Source: an uncultured Oscillibacter sp. (GTDB taxonomy: Bacteria > Bacillota_A > Clostridia > Oscillospirales > Oscillospiraceae). From it: a stretch of 14,581 bases of DNA. Positions 1 to 7,216 of this stretch are shown here, piece by piece (positions within the stretch are counted from its first letter, which is position 1; every line of letters begins with the position of its first letter). The position numbers and the translations under genes were made by a program. Under the pieces are notes generated by a model. The model did no database searches. It was not told where the DNA came from and worked only from the letters and a program-made list of their open reading frames with translations. The stretch lies in contig CAQVQZ010000035.1 of assembly GCA_948902155.1 (NCBI GenBank), forward strand, positions 1 through 14,581. Reading direction: 5' to 3'.

Positions 1-69
1 GTTGTTTTCAGTCTTGTCCTTTATCGGTAACGTCCTAATGGAAACGAAAAAATCCGGGGGCTTCCGCTG

Positions 70-98
70 TTGTGAATCCGGGGCAAACGTGGTATAAT
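70..98 (+). promoter_or_regulatory. Sigma-70-type promoter of polA
   Basis: TTGTGA at 70-75 and a perfect TATAAT at 93-98 are separated by 17 bp, and TGG just before the -10 gives an extended -10 (TGn). Transcription would start near 105, leaving a leader of about 60 nt before the polA start at 168. A short inverted repeat (GCGGT at 121-region with ACCGC about 6 nt later) lies in that leader. The preceding bases 1-69 hold no gene that I can recognise. Confidence 0.75.
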
Positions 99-167
99 CA
101 CCCAGAGTACCGCGGAACGGCGGTCCCCCATACCGCGATTTTGCCTTTCGGCAGGAGGTTTTTCCAT

Positions 168-2834
168 ATGAAGCTTATGGCCATCGACGGAAACAGCATT
201 CTCAACCGGGCCTATTACGGCATCCGCCCCCTCTCCACCCGGGACGGGCTTTACACCCACGCCATTTACGGCTTCCTCACCACTTTGCTGCGCCTGGAGG
301 GCGAGGAGGCCCCCGACGCCCTCTGCGTCACCTTCGACGTCCACGCCCCCACTTTCCGCCACAAGGCCGACGCCGCCTATAAGGCCACCCGGAAGGCCAT
401 GCCGGAGGAGCTGCGGATGCAGGTGCCGGTTCTGAAGGAGGTGCTGGACGCTTTGAACATCCCTCGCTATGAGCTGGCGGGCTGGGAGGCCGACGATCTG
501 CTGGGCACCATTTCCCGGACGTGCGCCGGGGCGGGCTGGGAGTGCGTGGTGGTCACCGGGGACAAGGACAGCCTCCAGCTCATCGACGGCGCTACCAAGG
601 TGAAGCTGGTTTCCACCCGCATGGGGCAGACCACCACCGTGGACTATAACGAGGACGTCTTCCGGGAGAAGTACGGCTTCGACCCCATCCACATGATCGA
701 CCTCAAGGCCCTCATGGGGGACAGCTCCGACAACATCCCCGGCGTCAAGGGCGTGGGGGAAAAGACCGCCATGGGCCTGGTTCAAATGTATGGCTCCATC
801 GACCATCTCTATGCCCGCATGCCGGAAATCGTCACCGCCCCGGAGACCCCGGCCAAGCCCGGCGTCGTCAAAAAGCTGACGGAGGGCGAGGCGGACGCCC
901 GCCACTCCTATTGGCTGGCCACCATCGTCACCGACGCGCCGCTGGAGTTCCGCCCGGAGGACTGCCTGCGGAAGAGCCCCGGCGCGGGGGCGTATCCCCT
1001 GTTTCTGCGTCTGGAGTTCTCCAAGCTGCTGGAGAAGTTCCACCTCAGCGCCGGCGCCGCCCCTGCGGCGGAGGCGAAGCCCAGGGCGGCGGTCACGGTG
1101 GAGCGGGTGACGGACGCCGCCCGGGGAGAGGAACTGCTGGCGCTCTGGAAACAGGCGGACCACGTGTCCCTGCTGGCCCTGCCGGACTGCTCCGCCCTGG
1201 GGGTCTTCTGCGAGACGGGGGCGGACAGCGCCCGGATGGCGGAGCTGATTTTCGACGGCTACCAGGGGGACTGGAACGGCCTGCTGGCCCGGCTCTTCTC
1301 GGCGGAGGTCCGGAAGGTCTCCCACAACGTCAAGGACCTGATGCGGGCGCTGCTGGAAAACGGCCTTCCGGCGGAGGGTTTTGTCTTCGACACCGCCCTG
1401 GCGGCGTATCTGCTGGACGCCACGGCGGGGAGCTATGACCTCCAGCGGCTCTTTGTCTCCTATTTCAACGAGGAGCTGCCCAAGCCCCTCTATCTGGAGC
1501 CGGAAGCCTTCTCCCTCCTGGGGAACGAAGAGGCCGCCGCCTCCCTGGACAGCTATGTTACGGCGGTGGAGGCGCTGTACGGCGTTCTGGCCCCCCGGCT
1601 CCGGGAGCGGGACCAGTGGACCCTGTTCGAGACCGCCGAGCTGCCCCTGTGCCGGGTGCTGGCGGAAATGGAGCGGACCGGCTGCGGGGCCGACGCACGG
1701 GCCCTGGCCGCGTTCGGCGAACGGCTCTCCGCCCAAATCGCGGAGCAGGAGGCCGCGATCTATGACATGGCCGGAGGGCCCTTCAACATCAACTCCCCCA
1801 AGCAGCTGGGAGAGGTCCTCTTCGAGCGGCTGGGACTGCCCCACGGGAAGAAGACGAAAACCGGCTGGTCCACCAACGCCGACGTTCTGGAAAAGCTCCG
1901 CTGGCAGCACCCTATCGTCAACGCTGTGCTGGAGTACCGGCAGTTTGCCAAGCTGAAATCCACCTACGCCGACGGCCTTTTGAAGGCCATCGACCCCGAC
2001 GGGCGGGTGCGGACGAACTTCCAGATGACCGTCACCGCCACCGGGCGGCTCAGCTCCACGGAGCCGAACCTCCAGAACATCCCCACCCGCACGGGCCTGG
2101 GCAGCGAGTTCCGCCGGATGTTCACGGCGGCGGAGGGCCATGTCCTGGTGGATGCGGACTATTCCCAGATCGAGCTGCGCATTCTCAGCCACATCGCCGG
2201 GGACGAGGACATGCAGCGGGCCTTCCTGGCCGGAGGCGACTTCCACGCCGAGACGGCGGCCAAGGTCTTCCGGGTGGACCGGGAGGCGGTCACGCCGGAG
2301 ATGCGCCGGAGCGCCAAGGCCGTGAACTTCGGCATCGTCTACGGCATCTCCGCCTTCTCCCTGAGCCAGGACCTGGGCGTCACCGTCGCCGAGGCCAAGG
2401 CGTATATGGACGCCTACTTTGCCACCTTCCCCGGCGTGCGGCGGTACATGGACGCGGTGGTCCGGCAGGCCCGGGAGACGGGCTATGTGGAAACTCTCCT
2501 CCACCGGCGGCGGGACCTGCCGGAGCTGGCCAGCTCCAACAAGAACATGCAGGCGTTCGGAGAGCGCGTGGCGCTGAACATGCCCATCCAGGGCACGGCG
2601 GCGGACGTGATGAAGCTGGCCATGGTGGCGGTCTGGAAGCGGCTTCGGGCGGAGAGGCCCCAGGCCCGGCTGGTGCTCCAGGTCCACGACGAGCTCATCG
2701 TCGAGTGTCCGGCGGACCAGGCGGAGGAGGTCGCCCGGCTGCTGGAGGAGGAGATGGAAAATGTGGTTCAATTGGCCGTCCCCCTGACGGCGGAGGCGCA
2801 TTGGGGGAGGAATTGGCTGGAAGCCAAAGGGTGA
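168..2834 (+). CDS. polA: DNA polymerase I (5'-nuclease plus polymerase, inactive proofreading domain)
   Basis: Family A DNA polymerase of 888 aa that removes RNA primers and fills gaps in lagging-strand synthesis and excision repair. The first ~290 residues are the 5'-nuclease (AIDGNSILNRAYYG, EADDLLGTI, VTGDKDSLQLI, GDSSDNIPGVKGVGEKTA). Residues ~300-470 correspond to the 3'-5' exonuclease fold, but the DxE, N..D and YxxxD metal-binding motifs of E. coli Pol I are not present, so proofreading is predicted to be lost, as in Bacillus-type enzymes. The polymerase domain has motif A DYSQIELR (from D664), motif B with K717, F721 and Y725 (KAVNFGIVYG) and motif C VHDE (H840, D841). The start at ATG 168 is chosen because AGGAGG at 153-158 sits 9 nt upstream and family proteins begin MKL-ID; an in-frame ATG at 72 would precede the -10 box. 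Essential catalytic residues are intact. Confidence 0.97.
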   Translation: MKLMAIDGNSILNRAYYGIRPLSTRDGLYTHAIYGFLTTLLRLEGEEAPDALCVTFDVHAPTFRHKADAAYKATRKAMPEELRMQVPVLKEVLDALNIPRYELAGWEADDLLGTISRTCAGAGWECVVVTGDKDSLQLIDGATKVKLVSTRMGQTTTVDYNEDVFREKYGFDPIHMIDLKALMGDSSDNIPGVKGVGEKTAMGLVQMYGSIDHLYARMPEIVTAPETPAKPGVVKKLTEGEADARHSYWLATIVTDAPLEFRPEDCLRKSPGAGAYPLFLRLEFSKLLEKFHLSAGAAPAAEAKPRAAVTVERVTDAARGEELLALWKQADHVSLLALPDCSALGVFCETGADSARMAELIFDGYQGDWNGLLARLFSAEVRKVSHNVKDLMRALLENGLPAEGFVFDTALAAYLLDATAGSYDLQRLFVSYFNEELPKPLYLEPEAFSLLGNEEAAASLDSYVTAVEALYGVLAPRLRERDQWTLFETAELPLCRVLAEMERTGCGADARALAAFGERLSAQIAEQEAAIYDMAGGPFNINSPKQLGEVLFERLGLPHGKKTKTGWSTNADVLEKLRWQHPIVNAVLEYRQFAKLKSTYADGLLKAIDPDGRVRTNFQMTVTATGRLSSTEPNLQNIPTRTGLGSEFRRMFTAAEGHVLVDADYSQIELRILSHIAGDEDMQRAFLAGGDFHAETAAKVFRVDREAVTPEMRRSAKAVNFGIVYGISAFSLSQDLGVTVAEAKAYMDAYFATFPGVRRYMDAVVRQARETGYVETLLHRRRDLPELASSNKNMQAFGERVALNMPIQGTAADVMKLAMVAVWKRLRAERPQARLVLQVHDELIVECPADQAEEVARLLEEEMENVVQLAVPLTAEAHWGRNWLEAKG

Positions 2835-2886
2835 GAGTGAAGAGTTAAGAGTGGAGATAGGAGATACGAGATAGGAGATAGAAGAT
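2832..2886 (+). repeat. Purine-rich GAGTGAAGAG / GGAGATA repeat tract
   Basis: The polA stop codon opens a purine-rich tract: GAGTGAAGAG-like units followed by GGAGATA, CGAGATA and GGAGATA units. The AGGAGA at 2873-2878 lies 8 nt before the next ATG and is the obvious ribosome binding site of the downstream gene. The first half resembles the arms of the inverted repeat at 7149-7216; the second half resembles the tract at 3837-3857. Confidence 0.7.
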
Positions 2887-3357
2887 ATGGGGGATTTGGG
2901 GTATTCGCTTTTGGGGACGGGGTTTTTGCTGGCGCTGATCGTTCCAAACCTTCTGTGGACCCGGCGGAAGCCTCGGGGGTATGACCCTTCCCGGGAGGAC
3001 CGCCGCCTTGGGCTGCTGGAGCGGGTCGGGCAGGTTTGGGTCTCCTGTGGGGCCTTGTTCAGCAAGGGGATCTGTCTGCGGCCCTGGGACGGCTGGTGCT
3101 GGTGGCTGGCGGGGGCGGCGGCGCTGATGGGGTTGTATGAATACTGGTGGGTCCGGTATTTCCGGAGCGCCGGGACTATGGCGGATTTTACCGCCGGGTT
3201 GCTTGGGATTCCCGTGGCGGGGGCGGCGCTGCCGGTTTTGGCGTTTTGCCTGCTGGGCGTTTATGGGCGGGCGTGGTGGATGCTGCCGGGCGTCGCGGTT
3301 CTGGGCGTGGGGCACATCGGCATCCATCTGGCCCATCGGAAGGAGGCGCTGGCTTGA
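2887..3357 (+). CDS. Small multi-pass membrane protein, unknown function
   Basis: A 156-aa hydrophobic protein that I do not recognise. It has about four membrane segments: residues ~6-25 (LLGTGFLLALIVPNLLW), ~68-92 (a Trp/Gly/Ala-rich stretch ending YEYWWVRYF), ~98-126 and ~129-148. A basic loop RRKPRGYDPSREDRR follows the first segment and is likely cytoplasmic. No catalytic motif is visible. The start is set by AGGAGA 8 nt upstream, which lies inside a purine-rich repeat. The stop overlaps the TTG start of the next gene (TTGA), so the two are probably translationally coupled; this suggests a shared transcript with the kinase-like gene but not a specific role. Confidence 0.75.
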   Translation: MGDLGYSLLGTGFLLALIVPNLLWTRRKPRGYDPSREDRRLGLLERVGQVWVSCGALFSKGICLRPWDGWCWWLAGAAALMGLYEYWWVRYFRSAGTMADFTAGLLGIPVAGAALPVLAFCLLGVYGRAWWMLPGVAVLGVGHIGIHLAHRKEALA

Positions 3358-3851
3358 AACAGCTTTATCTCATCGGCGGGCCCATGGGCGTGGGGAAAAC
3401 CACGGTCTGCCGGGCGCTGCAGGAGCGACTGGAGCGGAGCGTCTTTTTGGACGGCGATTGGTGCTGGGACGCCAAGCCCTTCCAGGTGACGGAGGAGACG
3501 AAGACGATGGTGATGGAAAACATCGCTTTCCTGCTGAACAATTTTCTCCGCTGCTCCGCCTATGAACATGTGATTTTCTGCTGGGTGCTCCACCAGCAGG
3601 CGATTTTGGATGATTTGCTGGCCCGGCTGGATTTGCGGGACTGCCGCGTCCGGGCCGTCTCCCTGGTGGCCTCGCCGGAGGCGCTGGCCGGCCGGATGGA
3701 AGCCGATATCCGGGACGGACGGCGGGGGCCGGACGCGCTGGAACGGAGCCTGGCCTATCTGCCCCTCTACGACGGGCTGGAGACGGAGAAGCTGGACGTC
3801 TCCGGCCTGACGCCGGAAGAAGCCGCGGGACAGATCGGAGATAGGAGATAG
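3354..3851 (+). CDS. P-loop ATPase / small-molecule kinase-like protein
   Basis: A 165-aa single-domain P-loop protein. The Walker A motif GGPMGVGKTT is at residues ~8-17, followed by FLDGDWCWD, which resembles the substrate-binding strand of AAA_33/shikimate-kinase-like nucleotide kinases, and a hydrophobic VIFCWV strand in the Walker B position. An Arg-rich stretch (RMEADIRDGRR) could be the lid. The substrate cannot be told. The start is inferred as TTG 3354: AGGAGG at 3341-3346 lies 7 nt upstream, the TTG overlaps the previous stop, and the product then begins MKQLYLIGGP as kinases do. The last residues GDRR and the TAG stop are encoded by the GGAGATA tandem repeat, so the native C-terminus may have been altered by repeat growth. 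Confidence 0.8.
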   Translation: MKQLYLIGGPMGVGKTTVCRALQERLERSVFLDGDWCWDAKPFQVTEETKTMVMENIAFLLNNFLRCSAYEHVIFCWVLHQQAILDDLLARLDLRDCRVRAVSLVASPEALAGRMEADIRDGRRGPDALERSLAYLPLYDGLETEKLDVSGLTPEEAAGQIGDRR

Positions 3852-3857
3852 GAGATC
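3837..3857 (+). repeat. Tandem GGAGATA heptamer (three units)
   Basis: GGAGATA, GGAGATA, GGAGATC in perfect tandem. The array spans the end of the kinase-like gene (its stop TAG is 3849-3851) and supplies the GGAG Shine-Dalgarno for the ATG at 3866, about 10 nt downstream. The same units occur after polA at 2851-2880. Confidence 0.7.
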
Positions 3858-3865
3858 GAAGACAC

Positions 3866-4714
3866 ATGAAGCGGTTGATTGTGCTGCTGGGGGTGATGGG
3901 GGTTTCCCTGTCCGCGCTGCTGGTCCGGTGGTCTACGGCCCCTTCCCTGATTATGGCGCTGTACCGGATGGCCTTTGCGGCGCTTTTGATGGCTCCGGCG
4001 GCGCTCCGGAGGCGGGAGGAGTTCCGGGGTATGCCCCGGCGGGCCCTGGGGATGTGTTTGGGCAGCGGGTTCTTTTTGGGGCTGCACTTTGCCTGTTACT
4101 TTGAGGCGCTGAACCGCACCAGCATCGCCTCGGCGGTGGTGCTGGTGGACACGGAGGTGCTGTTTGTGGCGCTGGCCTCGGTGCTGATTTTCCGCAAACG
4201 GCTGGGCAGGCGGGCCTGGTGCTCCATTCTGCTGGCCTTCGGCGGCAGCGCGGCGGTGGCCATGGCGGACCGGACCGTGGGCGCGGGAGCTCTCCAGGGG
4301 GACCTGATCGCCTTGGCGGGGGCGGTGTGCGTCTCCGTTTACACCATGCTGGGGGCCGTCTGCCGGGAGAGCCTGTCCACCACGGTCTATACATACCTGG
4401 TCTACCTCTCGGCGTCAGGGACCCTGCTGGCCGCGGCCCTGCTCAGCGGAACGCCGCTGGCGGGCTACGGCCCGGTAAACCTGCTGACGGGACTGGGTCT
4501 GGCGGTGTTCTGCACCCTGCTGGGGCACAGCGTGTTCAGCTGGGGGCTCAAGTATCTGCCCCCAGCCTTCATCTCCACGGTGAAGCTGCTGGAGCCGGTG
4601 TTTTCCGCCCTGTACGGCCTGTTTTTGTTCGGCGAGAGGCCGGGGATGCTGGTGGTGCTGGGCGGCGGGCTGATTCTGCTGGGCATCGGTTTGTACAGCC
4701 GGGAGGAGGGCTGA
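3866..4714 (+). CDS. EamA-family (DMT superfamily) membrane transporter
   Basis: A 282-aa integral membrane protein with about ten hydrophobic helices in two EamA halves, the usual size and plan for drug/metabolite transporter superfamily exporters. The first half carries the typical RWSTAPSLIMALYRM and NRTSIASAVVLVDTEVLFVALAS stretches; the second has the characteristic LLGHSVFSWGLKYLPPAFIS and KLLEPVFSALYGLFLFGERP, which match the conserved helix 8-9 signature. The transported substrate is not predictable from the sequence. The ATG is preceded by GGAGA within the GGAGATA repeat. The gene begins 14 nt after the kinase-like gene and is followed by a 79-bp gap before rimI. Confidence 0.9.
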   Translation: MKRLIVLLGVMGVSLSALLVRWSTAPSLIMALYRMAFAALLMAPAALRRREEFRGMPRRALGMCLGSGFFLGLHFACYFEALNRTSIASAVVLVDTEVLFVALASVLIFRKRLGRRAWCSILLAFGGSAAVAMADRTVGAGALQGDLIALAGAVCVSVYTMLGAVCRESLSTTVYTYLVYLSASGTLLAAALLSGTPLAGYGPVNLLTGLGLAVFCTLLGHSVFSWGLKYLPPAFISTVKLLEPVFSALYGLFLFGERPGMLVVLGGGLILLGIGLYSREEG

Positions 4715-4793
4715 ACCATACGCGGCGGAGGACGGCTGCGGGTGACTGCCGGGGTTTGCCCTACCGGCTTGGAAGGAGAGGAGTTTTCAGACT

Positions 4794-5270
4794 ATGGACA
4801 ATCCTATGAAGGTCCGGATCGTCCCCATGAACGGGGACCATCTGGATGAGATCGCCGCCCTGGAGCGGGTCTGCTTCCCGGATCCCTGGTCCCGGAACAT
4901 GCTGGCGGAGGAGCTGGACAACGCCCTCGCCGCCTTTCTGGTGGCCCTGGACAAGCAGGGAGCCGTGGCGGGCTACGCGGGGCTTCATGTGGTGCTGGAC
5001 GAGGGGTACATTTTGAACGTGGCCGTCCGGCCCGACTGCCGCCGCCGGGGCGTGGCGGGGCAGCTGTTACAGGTCTTCCTGGACTTTGCCAGGGGGAACC
5101 GGCTGGCCTTTTTGACGCTGGAGGTCCGGGCCTCCAACTATGCCGCCATCGCCCTCTACGGAAGCCGGGGCTTCCGGGGCGTGGGGCGGCGGAAAAACTA
5201 CTATGAACACCCCCGGGAGGACGCCGTCATCATGACGCTGGACCTCTCCGGGGAACAGGAGGACCCATGA
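4794..5270 (+). CDS. rimI: Ribosomal protein bS18 alanine N-acetyltransferase RimI
   Basis: A 158-aa GNAT enzyme that acetylates the N-terminal alanine of ribosomal protein S18 using acetyl-CoA. RimI hallmarks are present: CFPDPWS near residue 27, the acetyl-CoA loop RPDCRRRGVAGQLL, LEVRASNYAAIALYGSRGF and the closing RKNYYEHPREDAVIM, which closely parallels the E. coli RNYY...REDAIIM segment. The ATG at 4794 has GGAGAGGAG about 10 nt upstream; ATG 4806 is possible but lies too far from it. In many Firmicutes rimI sits between tsaB and tsaD; here tsaD follows after one other gene, and tsaB and tsaE are not in the window. The stop overlaps the next start (ATGA). Confidence 0.92.
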   Translation: MDNPMKVRIVPMNGDHLDEIAALERVCFPDPWSRNMLAEELDNALAAFLVALDKQGAVAGYAGLHVVLDEGYILNVAVRPDCRRRGVAGQLLQVFLDFARGNRLAFLTLEVRASNYAAIALYGSRGFRGVGRRKNYYEHPREDAVIMTLDLSGEQEDP

Positions 5271-5866
5271 CGGAACTGAGACTGCCCGCGCCGGAACAGG
5301 TGGCGCTGGTTTACGAGCGGGACATGCGCCCCGCCTTTCCCCCGGCGGAGCTGAAGCCGCTGGCCAACATCCAGGCCATGTGCCGGGACGGCTGTTACCG
5401 GCCCTGGTGCCTGTTCGACGGGGAGGAGATTATCGGGGAGTGCTTTTTGTGGCTGGGGCGTCCCGGCTGGGCGTTGCTGGACTACCTCTGTGTGGCGGCG
5501 GACCGGCGGAACTCCGGCGCGGGGGCCCGGATGCTGGCGGAGCTCCGCCGGGTGGAACCGGACACCGTCATCCTGTGCGAGAGCGAGGCTCCGGAGCACG
5601 CCCCGGACCCGGCCATGGCCCGGCGGCGGCTGGGCTTCTACGCCCGGAACGGCCTGCGGACCGCCGGATACGACACGGATATCTTCGGCGTGCACTATAA
5701 AACGCTGTACCTGGCGGCGGGGCCGGTGACGGATGAGGACCTGATTCGGGAAAACCGGTTCATCTACCGGAACCGCTTCCCCAAGGAGAAGTACGACCGC
5801 TACGTCCGCATTCCCAGGGACCCGGCGGCGGGGCCCTCCCCTCAGACGCCGTGGAACGAGGACTGA
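5267..5866 (+). CDS. GNAT-family N-acetyltransferase
   Basis: A 199-aa protein with one GNAT fold. The segment LLDYLCVAADRRNSGAGARML holds the beta-4 strand and the pyrophosphate-binding loop (RRNSGAGA) that grips acetyl-CoA, and RRRLGFYARNGLR is the usual helix before the last strands. The C-terminal ~45 residues (from GPVTDEDL) are an extra polar tail. The acceptor is unknown. The ATG overlaps the rimI stop by 4 nt and has AGGAGG at 5257-5262, so it is translationally coupled to rimI. A role near translation or metabolite modification would be only a guess from context. Confidence 0.85.
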   Translation: MTELRLPAPEQVALVYERDMRPAFPPAELKPLANIQAMCRDGCYRPWCLFDGEEIIGECFLWLGRPGWALLDYLCVAADRRNSGAGARMLAELRRVEPDTVILCESEAPEHAPDPAMARRRLGFYARNGLRTAGYDTDIFGVHYKTLYLAAGPVTDEDLIRENRFIYRNRFPKEKYDRYVRIPRDPAAGPSPQTPWNED

Positions 5867-5891
5867 ACTCCTTATTAATTTAACGCGAATC

Positions 5892-6069
5892 AGGAGTGGG
5901 ACGAGCTGTTTGCCAGCTTCGCGGCAAAGGCGCATGGCCGCGACTTAAATATATGCAGCGAAAGTTTTTTAAGTCGCGGCCGGAAAGTTTCGCGCCTGCG
6001 GGCGCGCCCAATGGGCTCCGCCCCTTGGAACCCCGCAGCCTTTGAAAAGGCTGGCGAAACTTTTTCCTG
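5892..6069 (+). repeat. 178-bp dispersed multi-hairpin repeat, copy 1
   Basis: This matches 14233-14412 on the opposite strand. Visible structures: TTTGCC (5909-5914) with GGCAAA (5923-5928); a 14-bp stem GGCCGCGACTTAAA (5936-5949) with its complement at 5968-5981; and AAAGTTTCGC (5984-5993) pairing with GCGAAACTTT (6054-6063) to enclose three smaller hairpins, including CAGCCTTT/AAAGGCTG at 6036-6053. There is no ORF. It fills the gap between the GNAT gene and tsaD. It could be a non-autonomous mobile repeat, a structured RNA or a termination/processing site; the sequence alone does not decide. Confidence 0.85.
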
Positions 6070-6096
6070 TGTTTCACGTCCTCCTTTTCAAACTCT

Positions 6097-6109
6097 AAGC
6101 ACTGTGCTT
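6097..6109. promoter_or_regulatory. Short palindrome upstream of tsaD
   Basis: AAGCAC T GTGCTT is a perfect 6-bp-arm palindrome 28 nt before the tsaD start. No convincing -35/-10 pair is seen around it. It may be an operator or chance. Confidence 0.25.
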
Positions 6110-6137
6110 TCCTAAATCGACAAAGTGGGGTGTTTTG

Positions 6138-7157
6138 ATGAAAATATTGGGTTTTGAGTCCTCCTGCGACGAGACCGCCGTGGCGGTGGTGGAGGACGGG
6201 CGGCGGGTGCTGTCCGACGCCATCGCCTCCCAGGTGGAGGTCCACGCGCTCTACGGCGGCGTAGTGCCGGAGATCGCCTCCCGGAAGCACGTGGAGGCCA
6301 TCGCCGCCCTGACGGAAAAGGCCCTGGCGGACGCGGGCTGCACCCGGCGGGACATCGACGCCGTGGCGGCGACCTACGCGCCGGGGCTCATCGGCGCGGT
6401 GCTGGTGGGGCTGAGCTTCGCCAAATCCGCCGCCCTGGGGCTGGGCGTGCCCCTGATTCCCGTCCACCACATCCGGGGCCACATCGCCGCCAACTACCTG
6501 GCCTTTCCGGAGCTGGAGCCCCCCTTCCTGGCCCTGGCCATCTCCGGCGGCAACACGCTGCTCATCGACGTGGCGGGCTACACCGATATGACCGTCCTGG
6601 GCGGCACACGGGACGACGCGGCGGGCGAGTGCTTCGACAAGGCGGCCCGGGTGCTGGGCCTCCCCTACCCCGGCGGGAAGCCCATCGACGAGCTGGCCCA
6701 ACAGTCCCAGGGCGGCGTATACAAGCTGCCCCACGCCCATGTGGACGGCGCGCCGCTGGACATGAGCTTTTCCGGCCTGAAAACGGCGGTGGTCAACCTG
6801 GCCCACCACGCCCGGCAGGTGGGCGAATCCCTGGACCGGGCGGCTCTGGCCCGGGACTTCTCCCAGGCCGTCAGCGACACCCTGGTCCCCCGGGCCATGG
6901 AGGCCGCGCGGCTGGCGGGGCGGACCACCATCGCCGCCGCCGGAGGCGTCGCGGCCAACTCCATCATCCGCGCGGACCTGGAGCGGGCCTGCGCCGGGGC
7001 GGGCTGCAAGCTCTACCTGCCCCCCCTCCGCCTCTGCGGGGACAACGGAGCCATGATCGCCGCCCAAGGCTACTACGAGTACCGGGCGGGCCACACGGCG
7101 GGGATGGAATTGAACGCCTATGCCACCCGAGAACTTTCTGAACAGAATGAAGAGTGA
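6138..7157 (+). CDS. tsaD: tRNA N6-adenosine threonylcarbamoyltransferase TsaD
   Basis: A 339-aa ASKHA-fold enzyme that, with TsaB and TsaE, transfers the threonylcarbamoyl group to A37 of tRNAs reading ANN codons. The start is FESSCDETAVAVV, the family signature; the metal ligands H111 and H115 lie in VHHIRGHIAAN; LAISGGNTLLI is the nucleotide loop (Asn where His is more usual); DMSFSGLKTA, AAGGVAANS and LCGDNGAMIA complete the conserved set. The length is normal. ATG 6138 is preferred over the adjacent TTG 6135; the ribosome site is only GTGGGG, 7 nt upstream. The last codons (EE-stop) lie in the left arm of a 26-bp inverted repeat. The gene follows rimI and a GNAT gene, consistent with the tsaB-rimI-tsaD neighbourhood. 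Confidence 0.97.
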   Translation: MKILGFESSCDETAVAVVEDGRRVLSDAIASQVEVHALYGGVVPEIASRKHVEAIAALTEKALADAGCTRRDIDAVAATYAPGLIGAVLVGLSFAKSAALGLGVPLIPVHHIRGHIAANYLAFPELEPPFLALAISGGNTLLIDVAGYTDMTVLGGTRDDAAGECFDKAARVLGLPYPGGKPIDELAQQSQGGVYKLPHAHVDGAPLDMSFSGLKTAVVNLAHHARQVGESLDRAALARDFSQAVSDTLVPRAMEAARLAGRTTIAAAGGVAANSIIRADLERACAGAGCKLYLPPLRLCGDNGAMIAAQGYYEYRAGHTAGMELNAYATRELSEQNEE

Positions 7158-7216
7158 AGAGTGGAGAGTGAAGATTTCCCTTTACGGGGCTCTTCACTCT
7201 CCACTCTTCACTCTTC
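7149..7216. repeat. Perfect 26-bp inverted repeat (hairpin) between convergent genes
   Basis: The arms 7149-7174 and 7191-7216 are exact reverse complements of purine-rich GAAGAGTGAAGAGTGG-type sequence, with a 16-nt loop that itself has CCC/GGG pairing. The tsaD stop (7155-7157) and the MGMT-gene stop (7208-7210 on the minus strand) fall at the same offset in each arm. The stem is very stable and lies between converging genes, so it may stop transcription from both sides, but no U-tract follows either arm, so it is not a textbook intrinsic terminator. Confidence 0.9.

Noticed and set aside
72..167. N-terminal extension of PolA from an upstream ATG
   Set aside because: The ATG would precede the TATAAT box at 93-98 and lacks a ribosome site; ATG 168 has AGGAGG and fits the family N-terminus.
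21..3065. Long minus-strand open frame of ~1000 codons opposite polA
   Set aside because: It is a by-product of GC-rich codon use; the peptide is low-complexity Arg/Gly/Pro-rich with no domain, and the plus strand encodes a full PolA.
7149..7216. Standard intrinsic terminator
   Set aside because: The stem is strong but neither side is followed by a run of T, so it was recorded as an inverted repeat with possible termination function only.
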